Below, piece after piece: positions 35,876-43,116 of a DNA stretch of 64,000 nucleotides. The position numbers and the translations under genes are program-made. Position 1 is the first letter of the stretch. Each line of letters opens with the position of its first letter. Under the pieces are notes generated by a model. It worked only from the letters and a program-made list of their open reading frames with translations, had not been told where the DNA came from and searched no databases. Source of the stretch: Mitsuokella jalaludinii DSM 13811 (GTDB taxonomy: Bacteria > Bacillota > Negativicutes > Selenomonadales > Selenomonadaceae); the NCBI RefSeq assembly GCF_000702905.1, contig NZ_JNKR01000006.1:22784-86783 (forward strand), written 5' to 3'.

Positions 35876-35942
35876 GTCGGCCATAGATGTCCATTGCTCC
35901 GCACAGCAAGCTGAAGCTGCGCCATGGACATCTATGGCCGAC
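35876..35942 (-). repeat. hairpin repeat, short form, copy C (also usable as terminator)
   Basis: A 19-bp perfect stem (35876-35894 with 35924-35942, GTCGGCCATAGATGTCCAT) encloses a 29-nt loop. On the minus strand the loop contains AGCTTCAGCTTGCTGTGCGG. The same core, AGCTTCAGC-Y-TGCTG-Y-GCGG, occurs in copies A (50992) and B (36285) inside unrelated stems. On the plus strand the stem runs into TTTTTTCTT, so it may end the usp transcript. Confidence 0.85.
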
Positions 35943-35958
35943 TTTTTTCTTAAAGGAC

Positions 35959-36143
35959 GGGGAAGGACTGCCCAACGCTGCGCATGACCAGCTGCTGAAC
36001 CTGTTTTTTGCCTTGGAATCAATCCTTACCAAAGAGCTGAACGCGCTGCGCTTGAACGACGCTCTTTGGCAAGGAGTCTGGTCGGCAAAAAACAGGTTCT
36101 TGACGCAGCTGGTCAAAGCTCCGCTTATGGGCAGTCCTTCCCC
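35959..36143 (-). repeat. large nested hairpin element, copy 2 (long form)
   Basis: 185 bp with four helices. Helix 1 is 35959-35973 with 36129-36143 (15 bp perfect, GGGGAAGGACTGCCC). Helix 2 is 35986-35995 with 36105-36114 (GACCAGCTGC, perfect). Helix 3 is 35998-36012 with 36084-36098 (AACCTGTTTTTTGCC, perfect). Helix 4 is 36024-36037 with 36061-36074 (13 of 14). It has a 23-nt loop. The unpaired strands flanking helix 2 match copies 1 and 3 while helices 1-3 differ from them yet remain self-complementary. Confidence 0.92.
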
Positions 36144-36171
36144 TGCTTTCGTGGGAAACAAGTTGATAGAG

Positions 36172-36222
36172 AAAATGCCAGGTATCTGGAAGATGTATCT
36201 TCGATGCCTGGCATTTTGTATT
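36172..36222 (+). terminator. terminator-like hairpin downstream of repeat copy 2
   Basis: AAAATGCCAGG pairs with CCTGGCATTTT around an inner GAAGAT/ATCTTC hairpin, followed by a weak T-rich tail. It could stop transcription from the usp operon that passes copy C. Confidence 0.6.
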
Positions 36223-36284
36223 GTGCTGACTGTATGACTGGCAGTAGCGGGATGAGAGTTCTTGCTGAACTGATGGGAGTGAAG

Positions 36285-36351
36285 TCATCTGGGGGTATCC
36301 ATAAGTGGAGCTTCAGCCTGCTGCGCGGAACGTTGGATACCCCCCAGATGA
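36285..36351 (+). repeat. hairpin repeat, short form, copy B
   Basis: A 17-bp stem (36285-36301 with 36334-36351, one bulged C) encloses a 32-nt loop (36302-36333) identical base for base to the loop of copy A at 51010-51041. The stem-proximal GGGTATCCA is shared with copy A, but the outer half (TCATCTGG against AGATGA) is not; it is complementary on its own. It lies just past the nrdG stop on the opposite strand. Confidence 0.92.
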
Positions 36352-36377
36352 CGCCGCGCTTCTGCGAATTCGAGAAA

Positions 36378-36890
36378 TCAATCTTCGTATAGCAGTACGA
36401 TCTTTCCCTGCTGGCGCGTGGCGTTCATGTCGATGACGCGCTGGTTGGAGGAGCCGCGGAAATGGAGGGTGAGGTCGCGCAGTTCCTCGACGTACGCACC
36501 GTCGACGAGTACGTCGACTTCCGCGAGCAGATCATCTGTCGCCTTGTCGTGGCGCGCCTGGAGTTCTTCGAGCGTGTAGCCCGAGTAGCTCCAGATGTCG
36601 AGGCCTGCCGCGTGGATCTCTCTGGCGAGTTCGGCGAGCGGTGCGCACTGCAGGAAGGGCTCGCCGCCGCTGAACGTCACGCCCGTCAGCAGCGGGTTCA
36701 GGCGTATCTTCTGCAGGAGCTCCGCGAGCGTTTCCTCGTGGCCGCCCTCGAGCGGCTGCGTCTCCGGGTTCTGGCAGTTCGGGCAGCGGCGCTTGCAACC
36801 CTGCACGAAGATCGTGAAGCGGAAGCCGTCGCCGTCGACAATCGAGTCTTCGACGAGGCCAGCGACGTGCAGCGTATCATCTAGTGACAT
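36378..36890 (-). CDS. nrdG: anaerobic ribonucleotide reductase activating enzyme (radical SAM)
   Basis: A 170-residue radical-SAM activase. The [4Fe-4S] motif is CKRRCPNCQNPETQ (C-x3-C-x2-C), with SGGEPFLQ as the SAM-binding GGE region. It generates the glycyl radical on the anaerobic ribonucleotide reductase. The start at 36890 (MSLDDT) has AAAGGA upstream; the frame is open to 36974 but would include the hairpin at 36930-36962. It lies behind the small glycyl-radical-domain gene. No full-length nrdD is in the window. Confidence 0.92.
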   Translation of the reverse strand: MSLDDTLHVAGLVEDSIVDGDGFRFTIFVQGCKRRCPNCQNPETQPLEGGHEETLAELLQKIRLNPLLTGVTFSGGEPFLQCAPLAELAREIHAAGLDIWSYSGYTLEELQARHDKATDDLLAEVDVLVDGAYVEELRDLTLHFRGSSNQRVIDMNATRQQGKIVLLYED

Positions 36891-36929
36891 GGTCAATCGT
36901 CCTTTCCTTATTGTGGTCATCCCAATAGA

Positions 36930-36962
36930 AAAGCCGCTGCCGGGGGGAGTGGCAGCGGCTTC
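36930..36962 (-). terminator. hairpin between the glycyl-radical gene and nrdG (terminator or attenuator)
   Basis: Minus-strand AGCCGCTGCC / GGCAGCGGCT, a 10-bp perfect stem followed by TTTTCTATT. It sits inside the 84-nt gap, so read-through into nrdG is probably partial. Confidence 0.7.
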
Positions 36963-36974
36963 TCCTTGCATCAA

Positions 36975-37259
36975 TCAATGCAGGCCGTGCTTGACGCGGT
37001 CGTGCTCTTCGGCGCGCTTGGCGTCATTCCAGCGGTCGATGGTGCCGACGAGGTAGCCCGTGATGCGGCGGATGCGCTCGAATTTCTGCGGCTGGAGCTC
37101 GTAGCGGATGTCGACCTGACCGTCCTTCGTGGCGGAGAGCTTCAGGCTGTTGACCTTTTCCTTCGTCTGAGCCTGAACATAGTCGATATAATTGACGATC
37201 TCCTGCTCGGAGATATCGTTGAGTCCATTTACCGTGACATCAATGCCGTTTACTACCAT
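36975..37259 (-). CDS. small protein carrying an NrdD-type glycyl-radical C-terminal domain
   Basis: 94 residues. The C-terminal half, FERIRRITGYLVGTIDRW then NDAKRAEEHDRVKH, matches the end of class III ribonucleotide reductases. There the R-(I/V)-x-G-Y motif holds the radical glycine; here it is RITGY at about residues 65-69. The N-terminal 60 residues have no cysteine, so the NrdD zinc site is missing, and none of the catalytic barrel is present. It is followed by nrdG, the activase. It may be a separate radical-bearing subunit or a spare domain comparable to GrcA (YfiD) for pyruvate formate-lyase. The call rests on the motif and the neighbour. Confidence 0.65.
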   Translation of the reverse strand: MVVNGIDVTVNGLNDISEQEIVNYIDYVQAQTKEKVNSLKLSATKDGQVDIRYELQPQKFERIRRITGYLVGTIDRWNDAKRAEEHDRVKHGLH

Positions 37260-37354
37260 CTGGGGTCACCAATCCTTCTCTGTATTGAATCCATCTTGCA
37301 ATCTGTATGTTTAACCATCCCGAGAATCGTGCTTCGTCTCGAGGACTTGCGTCA

Positions 37355-37384
37355 ATTATACAATATGTATTGCTGACGCGTCAA
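37355..37384 (-). promoter_or_regulatory. promoter of the glycyl-radical gene/nrdG with NrdR-like palindrome
   Basis: On the minus strand TTGACG (37384-37379), an 18-nt spacer and a perfect TATAAT (37360-37355). The palindrome ATACA-ATA-TGTAT (37358-37370) overlaps the -10 and spacer; it resembles the NrdR box (consensus ACACwATATATwGTGT) at 11 of 16 positions by eye. Confidence 0.6.
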
Positions 37385-37419
37385 GACACCCACTACATAT
37401 AGTTTTCTGACAATTCTAC

Positions 37420-37646
37420 TTATCCACAAGAAAAAGTGATTTTTCATGCTTCTAGTAAATATATATTCATCTTGACAAAATCCTGGGAAGGCATGCAGTC
37501 GCCTGATTCAAGGCGGGTATCGTGAAGATAGAAAAAGCGAATGAATAAAGATTCTCCATAATAAACTTATCCACAGAAAGCGATGGATAAATCCCAGGCT
37601 TTCTGTGGATAAACGGGAACAATATGTTGGGGCTGACTTATCCACA
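37420..37646. promoter_or_regulatory. cluster of four perfect DnaA boxes
   Basis: TTATCCACA occurs at 37420-37428, 37567-37575 and 37638-37646 on the plus strand and at 37604-37612 on the minus strand. A degenerate fifth site (GATGGATAA) lies at 37582-37590. The stretch 37429-37566 is AT-rich. The cluster fills the gene-free interval between the mscS stop and the nrd promoter. It fits either DnaA control of the nrd genes or an origin-related or DnaA-titrating site. Confidence 0.75.
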
Positions 37647-37652
37647 GCCCCT

Positions 37653-38720
37653 TTATCTTGTGGCGGGTTCCTCCGGCTGCAGGACCGTGCGCGTCGGATA
37701 CGGAATCTCGATGCCTTCCTCGCGGTAGCGGCGTGTCAGGGCCTTGATGAATTCATGCTTGAGCAGGAACTGATGCTCGAAGTAGCTTGAGTGCAGCACG
37801 ACATTGAAGTCAATGCTCGACTCGCCGAAGGTGTGGAAGCGGACGGCAGGCTCCATCTTGACATCCTTGTCGATCTGAGCCATGACTTCCTTGGCGACAT
37901 CGAGCGTCACGCGCTCGACTTTGTCGAGGTCACTGTCGTAGGCGACGCCGACGGGGATGCTGATGACGATGTCCTTGCGCGGCATGCTGTAGTTCGTGAT
38001 GTTCGACGAGGCAATCTTCTGATTCGGGATGACGATCATGTTGCCGCCGCCGGCCGGCACGATTGTCGTAAAGCGCCAGGTGATGTCCGTGACGCGGCCT
38101 TCTTCACCTGTGCTGAGCTTGATGTAGTCGTCGAGGCGCAGCTGCTTCGAGAGAATCAGGTGCAGGCCCGAGAAGATATTCGCGAGCGTCTCCTGCAGCG
38201 CGAGGGCGACGGCCATACCACCGACACCCATGGCGGTGAGGATCGGGGCAATCGAGATGCCGTAGTACTGGAGCACGACGAGCACGCCCATCGCGTAGAT
38301 GACGACGTTGAGGATCGTGTTGAGCAGCGTCGTCTTCGGCAGCTTCTGCTGGGAGCTCTCGATGTGCAGCGAGATGAAGCCGTTGATCGTGCGGGCTGCG
38401 ACGCGCGTGATCGAGAGGATGATGACGGTGAAGAGGATGTAGGAGAAGAGGCGTGTCAGCGGCTCGATGATGTTGATCGTGTTGACGATCCAGTAAAGGC
38501 CGACGACGAGGCAGAGCGAGACGGGAACGCCGCGCAGCGCGTTGATGAAGATGTAGAACCACGAGTTCTCGTCGATGTTCAGGTGATTCTCGATGCGGCG
38601 GTTGATGAGCTTGTTGAGCATGATGCCGACCGTCAGCGATGCTGCGAGGATGCAGATCGGGATGAAGAGCATCTCCATCAGGTGTGTCCAGTCAATCCAG
38701 GACAGCCAATCATAAGACAA
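37653..38720 (-). CDS. small-conductance mechanosensitive channel (MscS family)
   Basis: 355 residues. Several N-terminal membrane helices precede the pore helix and beta domain: GVGGMAVALALQETLANIFSGL, LDDYIKL, GRVTDITWRFTTI and PNQKIASSNITNYS. These are the MscS core. It opens under membrane tension to release solutes. The start is TTG at 38720, supported by AAGGAGG at ideal spacing; the open frame runs to 38780 but without a ribosome site. Its stop abuts the DnaA-box cluster. Confidence 0.92.
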   Translation of the reverse strand: MSYDWLSWIDWTHLMEMLFIPICILAASLTVGIMLNKLINRRIENHLNIDENSWFYIFINALRGVPVSLCLVVGLYWIVNTINIIEPLTRLFSYILFTVIILSITRVAARTINGFISLHIESSQQKLPKTTLLNTILNVVIYAMGVLVVLQYYGISIAPILTAMGVGGMAVALALQETLANIFSGLHLILSKQLRLDDYIKLSTGEEGRVTDITWRFTTIVPAGGGNMIVIPNQKIASSNITNYSMPRKDIVISIPVGVAYDSDLDKVERVTLDVAKEVMAQIDKDVKMEPAVRFHTFGESSIDFNVVLHSSYFEHQFLLKHEFIKALTRRYREEGIEIPYPTRTVLQPEEPATR

Positions 38721-38872
38721 GAAAATAACCTCCTTTAGAATAAAGGCACATCGGATTTGACAAATGGCCTTGCAGTACAAAGTATTTCTATTATACTATA
38801 GCTGTGGGAAAAGAAAAGTATAAAATCACGAGATGCAGTGATGCGTCACTTGTATAAAAAGGAGTGTTTTTC

Positions 38873-39409
38873 ATGGCAGAAATCCTGCACAAAGGCAAGC
38901 GCCTGCAGATCCGCAAGGCGACAATGGATGACCTCGACTTCATCCTGAAGCTCGAATACGACCCGGAGAACCTCAAGTTCATCGTGCCGTTCGACCGCGA
39001 TGTCCACACGAAGATCATCGAGGAGGGCAAGGCGTCGATGGACGTCATCGTCGAGGAGATCGAGACGAAGGAGCCGGTCGGTTACCTGCTCATCAACGGG
39101 CTGACGACGCCTGCCAAGGAGCTCGAGTGGACGCATGTCATCATCGCAAAGAAGGGCATGGGCTACGGCCACGAGGCGATGAAGCTCCTCAAGGCATGGG
39201 GCTTCGATGACCTCAAGTTCCACCGCGCCTGGCTCGACTGCAAGGACTACAATGCGCGCGCGCTGCACCTCTACGAGTCGGAGGGCTTGCAGCGCGAGGG
39301 CCTGATCCGCGAGACGATCCTGACGAACGGCGTCTACGAGAACCTCGTGATCCTCGGCATCCTCGACCGTGAATACCAGGAGCGCAAGGCAAAGGGCCTC
39401 GAGCTCTGA
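38873..39409 (+). CDS. GNAT-family N-acetyltransferase
   Basis: 178 residues of the RimJ/RimL type: RLQIRKATMDDLDFILKLE at the start, PVGYLLI, the acetyl-CoA loop KKGMGYGHEAMKLL and the C-terminal LDCKDYNARALHLYESEG. AAGGAG precedes the ATG at 38873. The substrate is not predictable; N-terminal amino groups or small amines are typical. A 16-bp hairpin separates it from treC. Confidence 0.85.
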   Translation: MAEILHKGKRLQIRKATMDDLDFILKLEYDPENLKFIVPFDRDVHTKIIEEGKASMDVIVEEIETKEPVGYLLINGLTTPAKELEWTHVIIAKKGMGYGHEAMKLLKAWGFDDLKFHRAWLDCKDYNARALHLYESEGLQREGLIRETILTNGVYENLVILGILDREYQERKAKGLEL

Positions 39410-39429
39410 TAATGGGAGAGACGAAACGG

Positions 39430-39469
39430 CAGCAGACTGGGAAACTCATCAGGGTTTCCCAGTCTGCTG
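39430..39469. promoter_or_regulatory. 16-bp perfect inverted repeat just ahead of treC
   Basis: CAGCAGACTGGGAAAC (39430-39445) and GTTTCCCAGTCTGCTG (39454-39469) are perfect complements around an 8-nt loop. The 3' side ends 6 nt before the treC ribosome site AGGAGA and lacks a T run. It may be an operator, an mRNA stabiliser or a terminator for the GNAT gene. Confidence 0.6.
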
Positions 39470-39487
39470 TATTCAGGAGAAAATGCG

Positions 39488-41107
39488 ATGCGTTTTGAAA
39501 ATAAGGTCGTCTATCAAATCTACCCGAAGTCGTTCCAGGATTCGAATGGCGACGGCTGGGGGGATATCAATGGCATCAGGAGCCGTATGGACTATCTCGC
39601 GGGCCTTGGGGTCGACTATTTGTGGATCACGCCGTTCTTCCCGTCGCCGCAGCGCGACAATGGCTACGATGTCGTCGACTACCGCAGGGTCGACCCGCGC
39701 TTTGGCACGATGGCGGACCTCGAGGCGCTGATTGCGGAGGCTGAGGCACGCGGCATCGGCCTGATGTTCGACATGGTGTTCAACCACACCTCGACGGCGC
39801 ACGAGTGGTTCCAGAAGGCACTGCAGGGCGATACGAAGTACATGGACTACTACATCTTCCGCGACGGCACGCCCGATGCGCCGCCGACGAACTGGCAGTC
39901 GAAGTTCGGCGGCTCGGCCTGGGAGTATGTGCCACATCTCGGCAAGTGGTACCTGCACCTCTTCGATGTCACGCAGGCTGATCTCAACTGGGAGAACCCA
40001 GCGGTGCGTGAGGAGCTCAAGGACATCCTGCGCTTCTGGAAAGCGAAAGGCGTCAAGGGCTTCCGCTTCGATGTCGTCAATCTCATCTCGAAGGGCGAAT
40101 TCATTGATGACAAAGAGGGAGACGGCCGCCGTTTCTACACGGATGGCCCGCATGTGCACGAATACCTCAAGGAGCTCGTGCACGACAGCGGCATCGAGGG
40201 CATGGTGACGGTCGGAGAGATGAGTTCGACGACGATCGCGAACTGCATTCGCTACACGAACCCCCATGAGCACGAGCTCTCGATGACGTTTTCCTTCCAC
40301 CACCTAAAGGTCGACTACAAGGATGGAGACAAGTGGTCGCTGATGGCGCCCGACATCCACGCGCTCAAGGAGATTTTCGCCTCGTGGCAGGAGGGGATGG
40401 CACGAGGCGGCGGCTGGAACGCCGTCTTCTGGTGCAACCACGACCAGCCGCGCATCGTCTCGCGCCTCGGCGATGCGGGCCGCTACTGGAAGGAGTCGGC
40501 CAAGATGCTTGCAGCCGCCATCCACCTCATGCGCGGCACGCCCTACATCTACCAGGGCGAGGAGATCGGCATGACGAATGCCGACTTCACGGATATCTCT
40601 GACTACCGCGACGTCGAGAGCATTAATTACCACGACATCCTGCGCGCCTCTGGCCGTTCGGAGGATGAGACGATGAAGATTATCGGGGCGCGCTCGCGCG
40701 ACAACGGCCGCACGCCGATGCAGTGGACGGCAGGCGAGTCGGCCGGCTTCACCACAGGCACGCCATGGCTTGGCGTCAATCGCAACCACACCGCCATCAA
40801 TGTCGAGGCAGAGCGCGAGGATGATGATTCCATCCTCGCCTTCTACCGCAGGCTCATCGCGCTGCGCAAGGAGCACCGCATCATCGCGGAGGGATCCATC
40901 CGCTTCCTCGAGCGGGAGAACGACGATATCCTCGCCTATGAGCGCGAGCTTGAAGGCGAGCATCTGCTTGTCCTCTGCAACTTCCGCGCATCGGACATCG
41001 CGATGCCGGAGCTGCACGCAGCTGGCGAGAAGCTCATCGGCAATTATCCGGGCATCGCCGCTCGTCTGCGCCCCTATGAAGTCGTTGCCCTGCGCTGGGT
41101 CGAATGA
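39488..41107 (+). CDS. treC: trehalose-6-phosphate hydrolase (GH13 alpha-phosphotrehalase)
   Basis: A 539-residue GH13 enzyme with catalytic residues D195 (GFRFDVVN), E244 (TVGEMSS) and D319 (CNHDQP). TreC-specific stretches are DGRRFYTDGPHVHEYLKEL, VGEMSSTTIANCIRYT, ELSMTFSFHHLKVDY and YIYQGEEIGMTNADF, which favour trehalose-6-phosphate over isomaltose. It yields glucose and glucose-6-phosphate in the cytoplasm. The usual partner, a trehalose PTS EIIBC, is not next to it. Confidence 0.9.
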   Translation: MRFENKVVYQIYPKSFQDSNGDGWGDINGIRSRMDYLAGLGVDYLWITPFFPSPQRDNGYDVVDYRRVDPRFGTMADLEALIAEAEARGIGLMFDMVFNHTSTAHEWFQKALQGDTKYMDYYIFRDGTPDAPPTNWQSKFGGSAWEYVPHLGKWYLHLFDVTQADLNWENPAVREELKDILRFWKAKGVKGFRFDVVNLISKGEFIDDKEGDGRRFYTDGPHVHEYLKELVHDSGIEGMVTVGEMSSTTIANCIRYTNPHEHELSMTFSFHHLKVDYKDGDKWSLMAPDIHALKEIFASWQEGMARGGGWNAVFWCNHDQPRIVSRLGDAGRYWKESAKMLAAAIHLMRGTPYIYQGEEIGMTNADFTDISDYRDVESINYHDILRASGRSEDETMKIIGARSRDNGRTPMQWTAGESAGFTTGTPWLGVNRNHTAINVEAEREDDDSILAFYRRLIALRKEHRIIAEGSIRFLERENDDILAYERELEGEHLLVLCNFRASDIAMPELHAAGEKLIGNYPGIAARLRPYEVVALRWVE

Positions 41108-41125
41108 ACCCGATGATTATCCTGC

Positions 41126-41163
41126 AATAAAAAATCAGCTCCAGGTCATGGAGCTGATTTTTT
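41126..41163. terminator. bidirectional terminator between treC and the EAL/GGDEF pseudogene
   Basis: TCAGCTCCA / TGGAGCTGA with a 5-nt loop, flanked by AAAAAA on the left and TTTTTT on the right. Confidence 0.88.
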
Positions 41164-41183
41164 ATTGCCGCAACATAGGCGGA

Positions 41184-42755
41184 TCATTCGTCTTCGCGGC
41201 ACATATGCTTCTTTTTCTTGTCCCGGTACATCTTCTCATCTGCTTCGTGGATGATGGCGTCGAGGTCGCTGAAGGGGGCGAGGCAGAGGACGTAGCCGAT
41301 GGCGGCGCTGCAGTGGTGTATGCGCATGCTCTGCTCGATGCGGCCGATGATGATGATGGCCTCTTCATCGCTGCGGCAGGGCATGAGCGCGAGAAATTCG
41401 TCGCCGCCGAGCCGGAAGACATGGTCTTTTTGGGCGATGTCTGCAAGGACGTAGGCAATCGTCTGGATCAGGAGGTCGCCGCGCGCGTGGCCGAAGGTGT
41501 CGTTCATCTTCTTGAGGCCGTTGACATCGATGAAGAAGATGGCGTACATGCTTCCCGGATGCAGGCGATTGGCGATGAAGTCCGTCAGGGCGCGGCGATT
41601 GCCGACGCCCGTGAGCTGGTCGATCGTGCTGATCGCGTGCAGTTTCTTGATGTTGTCGCGGTTGCGCATCATGATGGAGGTGACGCGCAGGACGGTGTGC
41701 AGCGGCTTGGCGATGGCCGTGAAGCGGTCTTTGGCCGGATTGATGATGGCGATGTAGCCGAGCGAGCGGTGCTCAATCGTGAGCTGGCCGATGGCGTAGC
41801 GCTGCCACTCCGTCTGGTGGATGGCCTGGATCTCGGGGTGGCGCTTCTGATAGGCTGCGGCATTGTCGACGAGCAGGACGGGACTGCTGTGGAATGCGTT
41901 GTAGAACGCTTTGTTCTCGAGAATAGTGATGTGCTGCAGGCGCTGGCGCAGCGGTGTGGCGTCATCTGGATGCCATTCGTACGTACAGCTCAGATGGAAG
42001 CCGTCGGACTCCTCTTCCATCAGGACGACATGCGTGGCCTTGAGCGTGCGCCCGAGCTTTTCCATCATGCGCAGGATGCCGACATTCGGGTCTTCTTCCT
42101 GTATGGCGAGGCTCGTGATGTCATTGATGGAGATGTCATCTCTCGTTGTCAGTCTGCCATTTGCGTAGATGGCAAGCATGTGCTCGACATCAAGGCTGTC
42201 GGAGAAGATACAGCTGCGATTCTCCCAGGAGATCAGCGTGTTCCAGATGAGGTAGTCCTTGCTGGTGCTCATGGAGTGGAATTGGCGGAAATGGAAGCGG
42301 TCACGGCGCAGCTTGTCCTTCGGGCAGGTGCTGCACGGCGCGGATAAGCCCGCAATCAGCCGGTAGCATTTCTGTCCGGCGTACTGGCAGTCGGGCGGCT
42401 GTTGGCTGTGCAGGAGCTGGGCGGGGTTGGCGTAGAGGAGGTCGTACGTCTCCGGGTCTGCGATGTAGATGAGACGGTTGGTGTGGTCGAATTTCTCGAG
42501 GTCAAAGGGAATCTGATCGTGGATCATGCCCGTGACGCCGAACGACGGCATGTAGTCGAAACAGCGCGAGGAGAGGATCTGGAGGAATTCATCGGAACTG
42601 CGGGCTTCGGAGCCGGACTCGAGGGCGTAGCGCACCGAGAAGTGACAGGTGAAGCCCCTCAATCTCTGTGATGGTGGTGAGCTCCGCCTGGATCTGCTCG
42701 ATGAAGGTGCGCATGGTGCCGACGGTTTGCCCCTTGAGGAACAGCACGAAGACAC
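41184..42755 (-). CDS. 3' fragment of the broken gene: PAS-like, GAF and active-type GGDEF domain
   Basis: The frame is open from 42755 but its first 33 or so residues are out-of-frame translation upstream of the frameshift; real homology begins near GFTCHFSV. A restart at the ATG at 42551 (MPSFGV) would give a protein of about 455 residues. It would hold a Cys-containing PAS-like domain, a GAF domain (about 42120-41860 of the DNA) and a diguanylate cyclase domain with DQLTGVGNRRAL, IDVNGLKKMNDTFGHARGD and RLGGDEFLALM. No RxxD inhibitory site lies five residues before GGDEF. Whether it is expressed is unknown. Confidence 0.6.
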   Translation of the reverse strand: MSSCCSSRGKPSAPCAPSSSRSRRSSPPSQRLRGFTCHFSVRYALESGSEARSSDEFLQILSSRCFDYMPSFGVTGMIHDQIPFDLEKFDHTNRLIYIADPETYDLLYANPAQLLHSQQPPDCQYAGQKCYRLIAGLSAPCSTCPKDKLRRDRFHFRQFHSMSTSKDYLIWNTLISWENRSCIFSDSLDVEHMLAIYANGRLTTRDDISINDITSLAIQEEDPNVGILRMMEKLGRTLKATHVVLMEEESDGFHLSCTYEWHPDDATPLRQRLQHITILENKAFYNAFHSSPVLLVDNAAAYQKRHPEIQAIHQTEWQRYAIGQLTIEHRSLGYIAIINPAKDRFTAIAKPLHTVLRVTSIMMRNRDNIKKLHAISTIDQLTGVGNRRALTDFIANRLHPGSMYAIFFIDVNGLKKMNDTFGHARGDLLIQTIAYVLADIAQKDHVFRLGGDEFLALMPCRSDEEAIIIIGRIEQSMRIHHCSAAIGYVLCLAPFSDLDAIIHEADEKMYRDKKKKHMCREDE

Positions 42756-43116
42756 CGCTGCCCGTATGAGCGATGACCGTGGTTGCTGGCATGGTCTTTT
42801 TGATGATGGCGCAAATGCGCTTCATCGCTGCGTGCCGAATGGAATCGCCGTAGAGCTTGGCAAATGAGGCAAACTCCGGCACGACGAACATGGCGCCGAC
42901 ATAGCCGACCTTGTTTTGGCGCAGATTGTCGGCGAATTCGACGCTCGCGAGAATCATGCCGCGATAGTTGTAGAGGTCGGTCTCCTCATCGATGAGGTAG
43001 AGCTTGCGCTGCAGCTGGTGGTAGCTGCGCTCTTCCTCGACATCGCGGAATTCGCCGAGGAGTCCGACAATCTCGGTTCCCTGATAGATGGGATATTTTG
43101 AGAACGAGATGGCGTG

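Noticed and set aside
35959..36143. Hairpin family as CRISPR repeats or a MITE of a known insertion sequence
   Set aside because: Copies are far apart with no regular spacers. There are no terminal direct repeats that I can see at the helix-1 ends and no transposase gene in the window.
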